Source: Thalassospira sp. (GTDB lineage Bacteria > Pseudomonadota > Alphaproteobacteria > Rhodospirillales > Thalassospiraceae). Taken from it: a stretch of 64,000 bases of DNA. Made by a program: the position numbers and the translations under genes. Shown piece by piece: positions 54,577 to 63,289 of this stretch; position 1 is the first letter of the stretch, and every line of letters starts with the position of its first letter. Location: assembly GCF_002709775.1 (NCBI RefSeq), contig NZ_PAQR01000005.1:1-64000 (forward strand). The letters are read 5' to 3'. Under the pieces are notes generated by a model. That model was given only the letters and a program-made list of their open reading frames with translations. It was not told the origin of the DNA and did not search any database.

Positions 54577-54671
54577 GATTTTCCCCGGAATTCAGATTGC
54601 CAAAGACCTAGGATGTTCCTTGCTGAAACTCAAGCCACAGTTCGCTGATATATGCGTTTTTGCAACAGCTT

Positions 54672-56123
54672 CTAGCCGTTGACGAGGGTAACACCCGCCT
54701 CACTGGCATAGCGCTCGACGTCCTCGACACTCAGGCCCGCTGCGCTATAGAGATTGATGGTTTCAAGCTCGAGATCGGTTTCGGAATCGGCAAGCGATTG
54801 CAGCGATGCGGTCAGGCTGCGCTGGGAATCGAGCACATCAAGGAAGTCCGAAAGCCCCTGCACATAACGCACACGCGACTGTTCAAACGCGTCGCGGTGA
54901 TATTGCACCGATGCGATCAGGGAATCACGCTGTGCCACCGCCCCGACATAACCGTAAATCGCGCTTTCGACTTCCTCGATCGCGGTCAGAAGAGTCTGGC
55001 GATAGGTGAGGAAGGCTTGTTCTGCCTCTTCCTCGGCAACAGAGATATTGGCCCGGCGTTCCCCGCCATCATAAAGGGTGGCATCAATCAGGGCTCCGAT
55101 GGCGGCCATGGCGGTGCGGACAATCGGGCCGGTGCCATAGCCGGTCACACCAAGGGCAAGCGAACCATCAAGGGACAATTCCGGATAGAGTGTCGCCGTC
55201 TCCACGCCGATTTGCGAGGTCGCGGAAATTAGCGCCAGTTCGGCTGCACGCACATCCGGGCGACGGCGCAGCAAATCAGCCGGGATGCCGATTGGCGGGC
55301 TGCTTTGAAATTCCGGCAGGGGCGATGCATCCAGCAACAGATCGCGATGGGTGCCCGGCTGCGCCCCAACCAGAATGGAGATCGCATTGATCGAGCGGTC
55401 AATGGTGGTTTGCAGGATCGGAACCGTGGCCTCAAGATCAGCGACCTCGGCCCGGGCGCGCGACAGATCGAGTTCCGATCCAAGACCGGTCTGCAAGCGG
55501 ACCTGAACAATGTTGCTGGTCTGGCGTTGCAGATCAAGCGAGTCCTGCAAAAGCGCCAAACGCCGCTGCGCCCCGCGCAGTTCGATATAGTTTCCGATGA
55601 TGTCGGCAATCATGGTGCGATAGACATCTTCGCGCAGATAGACTTGCTGAAGGTAATCCGCCTCGGCGACTTCTTCCTCACGCGTCTGACCGCCCCAGAT
55701 ATCGGCAGTCCAGGAGAAATCAATGCCCGCGCCATAGCCCATATCTGTTACCTGATCACCGCTGGCGCGGCTGGATGTCGACCGGCTGGCAGAGCCATCG
55801 ACCGATGCGCCAACCTGCGGACCATTGGCCCCGGCAACACCGCGCGCGGTTGCAGCAGCGGCCCGGATGCGGCTGACCGCGATCTGAAGGTCGAGGTTGT
55901 TTTCGACCCCTTCATTAATCAGACCATTTAAAACCGGATCGGTGGTGCTTTCCCACCAGCGACCCTGTTCGGTCTGATTGGCGGCAATCACCGGGATTTC
56001 CGGCGTATAGGCCCCGACCAGATCAAATTTCGGTGCAGTGTAATCCGGCCCGACCGACTGGCACCCGGCAAGGGCGAGCAACAGGGCAAGTCCCGAAACA
56101 GCAGAAATGTGAGGATTATTCAT
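54672..56123 (-). CDS. Outer-membrane efflux lipoprotein (OprM/NodT family)
   Basis: TolC-like channel of 483 residues that forms the outer-membrane exit duct of an RND pump. A signal peptide ends with a lipobox LAGC, so the protein is a lipoprotein. Two OEP repeats follow (helices rich in Leu, Ala and Glu, with DLSRARAEVADLEATVP in the first half and RYVQGLSDFLDVLDSQRSL in the second). RRRPDVRAAELALISATSQIG is typical of the NodT/OprM branch. I start it at 56123, where the lipoprotein signal begins; the frame is open 43 codons upstream inside the pump gene. It follows the pump gene directly. Confidence 0.94.
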   Translation of the reverse strand: MNNPHISAVSGLALLLALAGCQSVGPDYTAPKFDLVGAYTPEIPVIAANQTEQGRWWESTTDPVLNGLINEGVENNLDLQIAVSRIRAAAATARGVAGANGPQVGASVDGSASRSTSSRASGDQVTDMGYGAGIDFSWTADIWGGQTREEEVAEADYLQQVYLREDVYRTMIADIIGNYIELRGAQRRLALLQDSLDLQRQTSNIVQVRLQTGLGSELDLSRARAEVADLEATVPILQTTIDRSINAISILVGAQPGTHRDLLLDASPLPEFQSSPPIGIPADLLRRRPDVRAAELALISATSQIGVETATLYPELSLDGSLALGVTGYGTGPIVRTAMAAIGALIDATLYDGGERRANISVAEEEAEQAFLTYRQTLLTAIEEVESAIYGYVGAVAQRDSLIASVQYHRDAFEQSRVRYVQGLSDFLDVLDSQRSLTASLQSLADSETDLELETINLYSAAGLSVEDVERYASEAGVTLVNG

Positions 56124-56124
56124 A

Positions 56125-59100
56125 TTATTTCGCACTTCCTTGAAGGCCGCCACTTCCGGGCTCATTCGCCACATGTGATGCCGCCTCGCCGTGATCGGGA
56201 ATGGCTTCTGCGGCGCGCAACTGGCTTTGCAGTTTCTTGCCGCCATCAGCACGGGCCGAAACCAGTGGGGCGAGCAAAAGATAGAGCACCGGGGTCAGGA
56301 ACAAGGTAAAGACCGTGGCAAAGCCAAGACCGCCAAACACGACCCAACCAATGGCTGCGCGGGCTTCTGCCCCGGCACCCGAACCAAGCACGAGCGGCAA
56401 GCCGCCCAGCACGGTCGAGATCATGGTCATCATGATCGGGCGCAGACGGACCATGGCGGCATCATGCACTGCTTCACGCACCGACTTGCCCGCATCACGC
56501 AGCTGATCGGCGAATTCGACAACCAGAATGCCGTTCTTGGCCATCAGACCCACCAGCATCACCAACCCGATCTGGCTATAGATATTGATCGAGGTGCCAC
56601 TAAGAGCCAGCGCATAGATGGCCGCGGCCAGACCAAACGGCACGGTCAGGACCACCACAAGGGCGGAGGTAAAGCTTTCGAACTGGGCTGCCAGCACCAG
56701 CAGCACGACCAGAACCGCAATCAGGAAAGTGATCTGCACATCATTGGCGGTTTCGCCAAGGGCGGCCGCATTCCCCAGGAACAGGATGCCGACACCGGGT
56801 GGCAGCAACTGATCACCGACCGCGTTCACGTCTTCGACCGCCTCGGCCAGGGTATAGCCCGGTGCGAGGTTGGCCGAGATGGTGACAGCGCGTTGCTGGC
56901 CTTCGCGTTCAAGTTCGGAGGCGACAGCTTCCTCACTGAGCGTAATCACAGAAGACAGCGGCAGAACGCGACCATTGGTGCCGGTGACAAACAGGTTTTC
57001 AAGATCGGACGGGTCATTGATGCTGCCGAGCGCGCTGCGCAATTTGATCGGCACATTCTGGTCATCGACATTGATTTCGGTGACTTCATACCCCTCGATC
57101 ATGGCGCGCAGCGTGGTATCAAGTTCCTCGATCGGGATGCCAAGATCAAAGGCGCGCTTGCGGTCAATATTGACCAGAAGCTGTGGCTGGGTGGTCTGAT
57201 AGGACACCCGAAGACCGGTGAGGCCGGGATAGTTTGCCTCGATCTCCTGCTGCATGGCGCGCGCGTTATCGGCAAGGGTGCGATAGCTTGTCCCGGTCAG
57301 GGCAAATTCAAGCCCCTCGCCGGTGCCACCGCGCAAGCCCAGACTGTTGGGCTGCCAGACATAGGCCTGCACCCCCGGCAGCGCATTCAGATCACCCCGA
57401 ATTGAATCGGTAATTTCCTGTTGGGATCGCGTGCGTTCTTCCCATGGTTTCAGCGGTGCAATCACAAGCGCGCGGTTCGGATCCCACAGGCCGACAATGG
57501 TGTAGATGTTATAGGCATCGCCCGCCTCGACCACCGGGCGCAGGATGTTTTCCACTGTCTCGACCTGGCGATCCATATAGTCGATGCCAACACCATCCGG
57601 CCCGCGCATGGACACCAGAATACGGCCGCGATCCTCATCGGGCAGGAGTTCCTGTGTGACACTGGTATAGACGCCAAAGGCAAGACCACCCGATACGATA
57701 CAGATCATCACGGTGATGACCGGACTGCCAAGGGCGGCTTCGAGAATGCGGCGATAAATCCCGGCAAAGAAGAAGCCGACACGTTCCAGCATATTGGGCG
57801 CATCATCGGTTTTGCCGTCATGCGGATCGATATGCTTAAGCCGTGATGCCAGCATCGGACAAAGCGAGAGCGCGACAAAGGATGACACCGCCACCGCAAA
57901 GGCCAGCACAAAACCGAATTCACGGAACAGGCGGCCCGCCGTGCTGGGCAGGAAGGAAATCGGCACAAACACCGAAATCAGCGTCAGCGTGGTGGCGATG
58001 ACCGCAAAGAACACCTGACGGGTTCCAAGAACCGCAGCGGCCATGGAACCAAGGCCCTGATGGCGGCGGCGCTGAATGTTTTCCAGAACGACAATCGCGT
58101 CATCAACGATCATACCGGTCGCCAGAACAAGTGCGAGAAGGGTCAGGATGTTGATCGAAAAGCCCATCGCCCAGATGGCGGCCACCGTGCCGATCAGGGC
58201 AATCGGAATGGTGATGGTCGGGATCAGCGTCGCGGTAAAGGAACGCAGGAAGAGGTACAGCACCCCGATCACGATGACCACGGCAAGGCCGAGGCTATAG
58301 ATCACTTCCCACAGCGCGCCTTCGATAAAGACCGCATCGTCGGAGTTCACGAAGACATCAAGGTCGTCATATTGCGCGTTCAGGCGTTCAACGACGTCGC
58401 GCACACCTGTCGAAATGGCGATGGTATTTGATTGTGCCTGACGGGTAATCGAAAGCCCGATCACGGTGCGGCCATTCAGGCGCACATAGGACGACGCATC
58501 ATCCGGGCCGTAATAGATATCGGCAACATCGCCCAGAAGAACGCTGTCACGCACCAGCATCTGATTAAGCTTGTCGACTTCCCAGACCGATGCATCAGCA
58601 CGAACAAAAAGCTTCTGATCGGAGGATTCAAAACTGCCGGCCGGAATATCGAACTGGGCGGTACGCAGCAGATCGGCGACATCCTGAACCGAAAGACCGT
58701 AACTTGCCATGCGCAGCGGATCGACGCGCACATGCAAGACACGTTCACGATCACCATTGACGCCGACTTCGGCGACACCGGGCACTGACAGCAAGGCCGG
58801 GCTGATCTGGTCTTCGACGATATTGGCGAGTTCTTCTTCGGTCAGGCGGTTGCTGACAACCGCAATGCGCATAATCGCACTGGCATCGGCGTCGGCCTTG
58901 ACCACGCGGATGTTTTCAACCCCGTCGGGCAGGCTGCGTTCCGCCCGGCTGATGGCTTCGCGGATGTCGCTTGCGGCATCGTTGATTTCAACATCGGGAT
59001 AGAATTCGATGCGGATGCGGGCATTGGCCTCTTCGCTTTGCGAGCTGATTTCCTTGATGCCACTGACGCGTGATGCCGCACTTTCGATGATGCCGGTGAC

Positions 59101-59316
59101 TTCGGCATCAACGGTTTCGGGTGATGCCCCGTCATAATCGGCGGTAACGGTAATCGTCGGGCGATCAACGTTGGGCAGTTCGCGAATTTCCACACCCAGC
59201 ATGGCAGCCAAGCCCGCCAGAATGATCAGCATGGCGACCACACTGATCAGAACAGGGCGGCGGATACTGAGCGATGCAAGGTCGTTATGATCGTGATTGT
59301 CGGTTCCCGTCGTCAT
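56125..59316 (-). CDS. RND-family multidrug efflux transporter (hydrophobe/amphiphile pump)
   Basis: Inner-membrane proton-driven pump of 1063 residues, AcrB/MexB-like. It has twelve membrane helices, two large periplasmic loops (about 45-340 and 560-870) and the proton-relay aspartates in GMIVDDAIVVLEN. Further signatures are ADYDGASPETVDAEV and the late helices ending VGLMAKNGILVVEFA. Together with the adaptor upstream and the channel downstream it forms a tripartite drug or solvent efflux system. The stop is one base from the start of the channel gene. Confidence 0.96.
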   Translation of the reverse strand: MTTGTDNHDHNDLASLSIRRPVLISVVAMLIILAGLAAMLGVEIRELPNVDRPTITVTADYDGASPETVDAEVTGIIESAASRVSGIKEISSQSEEANARIRIEFYPDVEINDAASDIREAISRAERSLPDGVENIRVVKADADASAIMRIAVVSNRLTEEELANIVEDQISPALLSVPGVAEVGVNGDRERVLHVRVDPLRMASYGLSVQDVADLLRTAQFDIPAGSFESSDQKLFVRADASVWEVDKLNQMLVRDSVLLGDVADIYYGPDDASSYVRLNGRTVIGLSITRQAQSNTIAISTGVRDVVERLNAQYDDLDVFVNSDDAVFIEGALWEVIYSLGLAVVIVIGVLYLFLRSFTATLIPTITIPIALIGTVAAIWAMGFSINILTLLALVLATGMIVDDAIVVLENIQRRRHQGLGSMAAAVLGTRQVFFAVIATTLTLISVFVPISFLPSTAGRLFREFGFVLAFAVAVSSFVALSLCPMLASRLKHIDPHDGKTDDAPNMLERVGFFFAGIYRRILEAALGSPVITVMICIVSGGLAFGVYTSVTQELLPDEDRGRILVSMRGPDGVGIDYMDRQVETVENILRPVVEAGDAYNIYTIVGLWDPNRALVIAPLKPWEERTRSQQEITDSIRGDLNALPGVQAYVWQPNSLGLRGGTGEGLEFALTGTSYRTLADNARAMQQEIEANYPGLTGLRVSYQTTQPQLLVNIDRKRAFDLGIPIEELDTTLRAMIEGYEVTEINVDDQNVPIKLRSALGSINDPSDLENLFVTGTNGRVLPLSSVITLSEEAVASELEREGQQRAVTISANLAPGYTLAEAVEDVNAVGDQLLPPGVGILFLGNAAALGETANDVQITFLIAVLVVLLVLAAQFESFTSALVVVLTVPFGLAAAIYALALSGTSINIYSQIGLVMLVGLMAKNGILVVEFADQLRDAGKSVREAVHDAAMVRLRPIMMTMISTVLGGLPLVLGSGAGAEARAAIGWVVFGGLGFATVFTLFLTPVLYLLLAPLVSARADGGKKLQSQLRAAEAIPDHGEAASHVANEPGSGGLQGSAK

Positions 59317-59318
59317 GA

Positions 59319-60470
59319 TCAGGACCCCTCGCCCGCACCTTCGCGGGTGGCAACGCCACCGCCGTCGGACTGAACATTATCACCGCGGATTGAGGCCGAA
59401 ACGGTTCGGCCCGGACGCAGGCGCAAGACGCCCTCGACCACGACCAGATCGCCTTCGGCAATGCCACCATCCAGCAGGATGCGGCCATTGGTACGTTTCA
59501 CCACACGGACCGGTACGCGCGAGACCTTGTTTTCATTATCGATGCGCCAGACATAGGTGCCTTCGTCGCCCCACAGGACGGAAATTTCGGCAACAGCCGG
59601 GTATTGTTTGCCTTCGATATCGACGTAAACCGCAAAGGACATGCCTGCGAGCAGGCGGCTATTGGGGTTGGGCACACGCGCGCGCACAGCAAAGGTGCGG
59701 CTTTCGGGATCGATGCGGCTTCCGATGGATTCAACAACCCCGGTAAAGACTTCACCCGGAAGGCTCCAGGTTTCAACCCGGACCGACTGGCCGGGGCGGA
59801 CATTGTCAAACCGGGTTTCGGCGACTTCGAAATCGACCAGAATGCTTTCGATGTTATCAAGGGTGACAATGACCGTGGCGCTATCAACACGATCGCCCGC
59901 CTCGACCTGCGGGATGCCGACAATGCCATCAAACGGGGCCAGAATGGTGCGATCAGCCAGATTGACCTCGGCCTGATCAAGGGCAATGCGGGCCTCGGCC
60001 AATGTTGTGCGCGCGCTATCAACTTCGCTTTCGGCAACCGCACCGAGTGGGCGGGCCTTTTCATAACGGGCAAGAAGCTGTTCGGCATCGCGAGCCTGAA
60101 CGGCGGCAAGATCACGGGCAAGGCGTTCACGTTCGGCATCAAGGATGACAAGAACCTGACCTTTGGTCACCTTGTCGCCGGCACGAACCAGCACATCGGC
60201 GACTTCACCCGATACCGCGGGATAGATCGAAACACCAAGGGCGGATTTGCCCGTCCCGACCGCCTCGACCACGGTTTTTTCATCCATCAGGCTGGCATAT
60301 TCGGCAATGACCGGAAGACTGCGTTCGCCGCCGCCACGCTGTGCCGTGCTTGCGGGTTGCGCATCGGGCGCGATCAGCGCCGTGATGTCGTCTTTGGCAA
60401 AGAAATAGGCAGAGGCCGCAACTGCAATCAGTGCAACACCTGCGATCACAAGCGTGGATTTACGCGCCAT
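59319..60470 (-). CDS. RND efflux periplasmic adaptor (membrane fusion protein)
   Basis: A 383-residue adaptor of the HlyD/AcrA type linking pump and channel. An N-terminal membrane anchor (about 6-24) is followed by a lipoyl-like segment, a long coiled-coil hairpin (about 110-165), then beta-barrel parts with FDGIVGIPQVEAGDRVDSATVIVTL and GEVFTGVVESIGSRIDPESRTFAVRARV. No lipobox was seen. The start at 60470 is selected because the membrane anchor follows at once; the frame is open ten codons upstream. First gene of the adaptor-pump-channel operon. Confidence 0.94.
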   Translation of the reverse strand: MARKSTLVIAGVALIAVAASAYFFAKDDITALIAPDAQPASTAQRGGGERSLPVIAEYASLMDEKTVVEAVGTGKSALGVSIYPAVSGEVADVLVRAGDKVTKGQVLVILDAERERLARDLAAVQARDAEQLLARYEKARPLGAVAESEVDSARTTLAEARIALDQAEVNLADRTILAPFDGIVGIPQVEAGDRVDSATVIVTLDNIESILVDFEVAETRFDNVRPGQSVRVETWSLPGEVFTGVVESIGSRIDPESRTFAVRARVPNPNSRLLAGMSFAVYVDIEGKQYPAVAEISVLWGDEGTYVWRIDNENKVSRVPVRVVKRTNGRILLDGGIAEGDLVVVEGVLRLRPGRTVSASIRGDNVQSDGGGVATREGAGEGS

Positions 60471-60806
60471 CACATTGAACTTCCAAGTCGGGCTGACCAA
60501 ACAACCTTAAAAACCCTGTTCCCGCCCCGGGAAAGTGTCGGTATTTCAATTCTATACCCCCGATGGGGCTTTATGCTTTTTCTGAAATCCCGTTGCCCGA
60601 AACGATATTGCAACCGGCCGGTCAGAACCACACAAAAAGTGTATCAGAAACGTCGCAATTTGTATCTTAACAGCCGATAAAACCTGTGTTTTGACCCGAA
60701 CAATTCGGCCAAATGCAACAGGCCTGCACACCCGATATACGGTGTGCAGGCCCGGATTGTTCAACTTTTACTGTCGGGATCACAAGACCGCGCAAGCAAG
60801 CGCAGA
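60471..60806. other. Gene-free region between the RND operon and the chemoreceptor gene
   Basis: About 336 bases. It contains the RND operon promoter (not placed), the small repeat CCGAA-CAA-TTCGG at 60696-60708 and a strong hairpin at 60721-60752. No regulator gene is present. Confidence 0.6.
60721..60752 (-). terminator. Hairpin downstream of the chemoreceptor gene
   Basis: GGCCTGCACACC and GGTGTGCAGGCC form a perfect 12-bp stem with an eight-base loop. It may stop the chemoreceptor transcript, but the T-run after the second arm on that strand is weak. Confidence 0.55.
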
Positions 60807-62918
60807 TCAGGCGGCACCGCGCCTTTGCGATTGAGGGAAGGCGACCAGATTGTCCTGACGCCAGATATCGGACGCATCGGTTTCATCATCCGCATCATCC
60901 ACCCCTTCATCACCAGCAGCAGAGGCCACCGCGCGATCAAGGGACGCTGTGAGCTCGGTCACATTGCGGTCGACCTCATCAGCGCGACGGTTCAGATCAA
61001 GGCTGAGCTTGCGGGTGACATCGATATCTTCGGACACAGCACCGATGGCTGTTGCAACATTGCGCACCGCATCGCCAGCAAGGGAAATGGCACCTGTGAT
61101 TTCCTCGGTCTCGCGGCGTTGATGTTCTACGTCACCTGCGACCTCGTCAGAAATCGACATCATGGACCGCACCGTGACCCCGACATCCTCCATCGAGGCG
61201 ACGCAACGATCGGTCACCGCCCCCATGGCGTTGACATGTTCGGTGATCTGTTCGGTCGCACGTTCGGTCTGGCTTGCGAGGTTTTTGACCTCTGCCGCGA
61301 CGACGGCAAAGCCCTTGCCGGCATCGCCCGCACGGGCGGCCTCAATCGTTGCGTTAAGGGCCAGCATATTGGTCTGTCCGGCAATGCCACGGATCAGATC
61401 AACAATCTGTTCGATGCTGGTCGCGACTTCGCGCAGGTCATCCACCGCACGCGCCGATTCCTCGGTCGATCCGACGGCATTCTGGGCGATTTCGCGTTGA
61501 TGTTCGACGCGGTTGGCAATCGACACAATCGCTTCGCGCAGACGATTGGCCGCATCGCCGATGGCGTTGGAATGTGACTGGCTGTCATGGGCGGCACTGG
61601 TGGCGGTTTCGGTCTGCACCGTGACGCGTTCGGCAGCAGCCGCGACCTCGGTGACGGCTTCGCGCATACGGGTGACCTGATGATTGACCGATTTGACAAG
61701 GCCGGTGGTCTCGCCCTCAATCGTTTCGGCCATCGCACCCAGTGAAGCGCGACGTTTTTCTTCTTCGATGCGCTGAAGCGTAATGCGTTCTTCGGCCATT
61801 TTTTCGATCTTGAGCGCATTTTCGCGGAAGATCGCCACCGTACGCGACATGGCACCGAATTCATCACGACGTTTGATATCGGCCAGCGTAATCTCGGTAT
61901 CATTCTCACTGAGCCGCGTCATGTCGCCATTCACGCGACGCAGCGGACGCAGGATGCTCATGGCAATGCCAAGGGCGAGTGCAACGGCAATCAGAACCCC
62001 GATGGCCGCAACCACGATGTTGGTCAGCGCCGAGTTTTCCGACTGGCTGTGGGCGGCATCAACAAGGGCCGTCTGATTTGCCATGGCCTCAGTGCGGATA
62101 TTCTGGGTGATGGTCTGGACTTCGCGGACAGCAGATTTGAAGTCATCCATTGATTGGCGGAAGCCTGCGATGGAGGCTTCAAGCTGATTTGCGCCCTGTT
62201 TAAGCAGGTCATTGTCACGAACGGCGTAGGAAAACAGCTTTTTCTCATTACGGGTCAGGCCATCAAACGCGGATTTGATTTCTTCTTGCAGGTCGGTGAG
62301 GGCGGATGTCTGGGTACGCGCAGCTTCGAGTGATTCGGCGGTGCGCAGGATCGGGAATTGCAGCGAATTGACGATGGCGGCCAGATTAGCAGCCCCCAGT
62401 TTGTCGGCGAATTTTTCGGCAATGGCGGGATCGCGCTTGGCGATGAAATCTTCAAGACTTGCGGCAGATTTGCCGAGCTGATTGGCACCAAGCAACATGG
62501 TTTCGGACGCGGCAGACAGGTTTTCTGCACGCAGCACCAGTGGTTCGAGCGTTGCGATGTAATCGGCACTGAGACTTTCGAGTGCGTTGGCGCGATCAAG
62601 ATCACCATTGGCGCGAAGCTCGGACACAAGGGTCGCGCCACTTTGCTCGGCTGCTTCACGCATGGTGGTGATGCCTTCGCGATCGAGCGGATCGACCGTC
62701 TGGGCAAACAAAAGAACCTGGTTGGATAGGCGTTCAAGTTTCAGCGCATAGTCATTGGCAAGCCCGACCATGCCGGTACTTTTGGCAATGCGATCTGCAT
62801 GGGCACCAAAGCCCAGAAGATAGGTCGATGACAGGGCCGACAGGCCGACCAGCAAAACCACCAGCACGAAGAAGCCGGCAAAAATGCGCGATCCGATGCG
62901 AATTCGGTCAAGAAACAT
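60807..62918 (-). CDS. Methyl-accepting chemotaxis protein
   Basis: Transmembrane chemoreceptor of 703 residues. Two membrane helices (about 10-32 and 295-315) flank a large helical periplasmic sensor domain (about 33-290). A HAMP domain is at about 316-365, and the signalling coiled-coil carries the universal tip IAGQTNMLALNATIEAARAGDAG followed by GFAVVAAEVKNLA. The sensor domain has no recognised ligand family. The C-terminus ends QSQRRGAA without the CheR-docking pentapeptide. Usually signals through CheA/CheW to flagella. Confidence 0.96.
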   Translation of the reverse strand: MFLDRIRIGSRIFAGFFVLVVLLVGLSALSSTYLLGFGAHADRIAKSTGMVGLANDYALKLERLSNQVLLFAQTVDPLDREGITTMREAAEQSGATLVSELRANGDLDRANALESLSADYIATLEPLVLRAENLSAASETMLLGANQLGKSAASLEDFIAKRDPAIAEKFADKLGAANLAAIVNSLQFPILRTAESLEAARTQTSALTDLQEEIKSAFDGLTRNEKKLFSYAVRDNDLLKQGANQLEASIAGFRQSMDDFKSAVREVQTITQNIRTEAMANQTALVDAAHSQSENSALTNIVVAAIGVLIAVALALGIAMSILRPLRRVNGDMTRLSENDTEITLADIKRRDEFGAMSRTVAIFRENALKIEKMAEERITLQRIEEEKRRASLGAMAETIEGETTGLVKSVNHQVTRMREAVTEVAAAAERVTVQTETATSAAHDSQSHSNAIGDAANRLREAIVSIANRVEHQREIAQNAVGSTEESARAVDDLREVATSIEQIVDLIRGIAGQTNMLALNATIEAARAGDAGKGFAVVAAEVKNLASQTERATEQITEHVNAMGAVTDRCVASMEDVGVTVRSMMSISDEVAGDVEHQRRETEEITGAISLAGDAVRNVATAIGAVSEDIDVTRKLSLDLNRRADEVDRNVTELTASLDRAVASAAGDEGVDDADDETDASDIWRQDNLVAFPQSQRRGAA

Positions 62919-63289
62919 GGAATATCCAAACAGCGAAATTTACGTTTGGCGTGATCCATACATGCGTGCCGGGCCCGGAATTGTAACAGTTGGATGAAAT
63001 CCGCATTCATCCATCAAACCGGGTGCGGGGCGGACATTTATCTGGCGCAAAACAACATTTCGACCGGCCGAAAATGTTCAAATGAACACATCCCTATACA
63101 ATTGGACGAGGGTCATTATCCGTTTCGGAATGCGTCAAAATGGCGATTTTTCAAGGAACCCCGTGCGACTCGATCCCTTGCCGCTACGTCGGCGGTGCGT
63201 GCGTCTATTTTCTGGAATGATGCCAATTAAAATGTCGCCATGACAATATTGTACAAGCTGGCACGTAAAAGCGCGGTTATACTGACCCG
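62919..63289. other. Palindrome-rich intergenic region between chemoreceptor and AraC genes
   Basis: About 370 bases of divergent promoters. Four inverted repeats stand out: CCGGGCCCGG (62969-62978), GGATGAA/TTCATCC (62992-63012), TGTTCA-AA-TGAACA (63075-63088) and ACAATATTGT (63243-63252). No gene is supported; open frames here lack a ribosome binding site. The short repeats are plausible regulator sites. Confidence 0.55.

Noticed and set aside
56191-60680. Plus-strand frames opposite the RND pump and adaptor
   Set aside because: Antisense shadows; His/Gln/Arg-rich translations without domains.
62994-63230. Small plus-strand frame between chemoreceptor and AraC genes
   Set aside because: No ribosome binding site and it spans several palindromes; more likely regulatory DNA.
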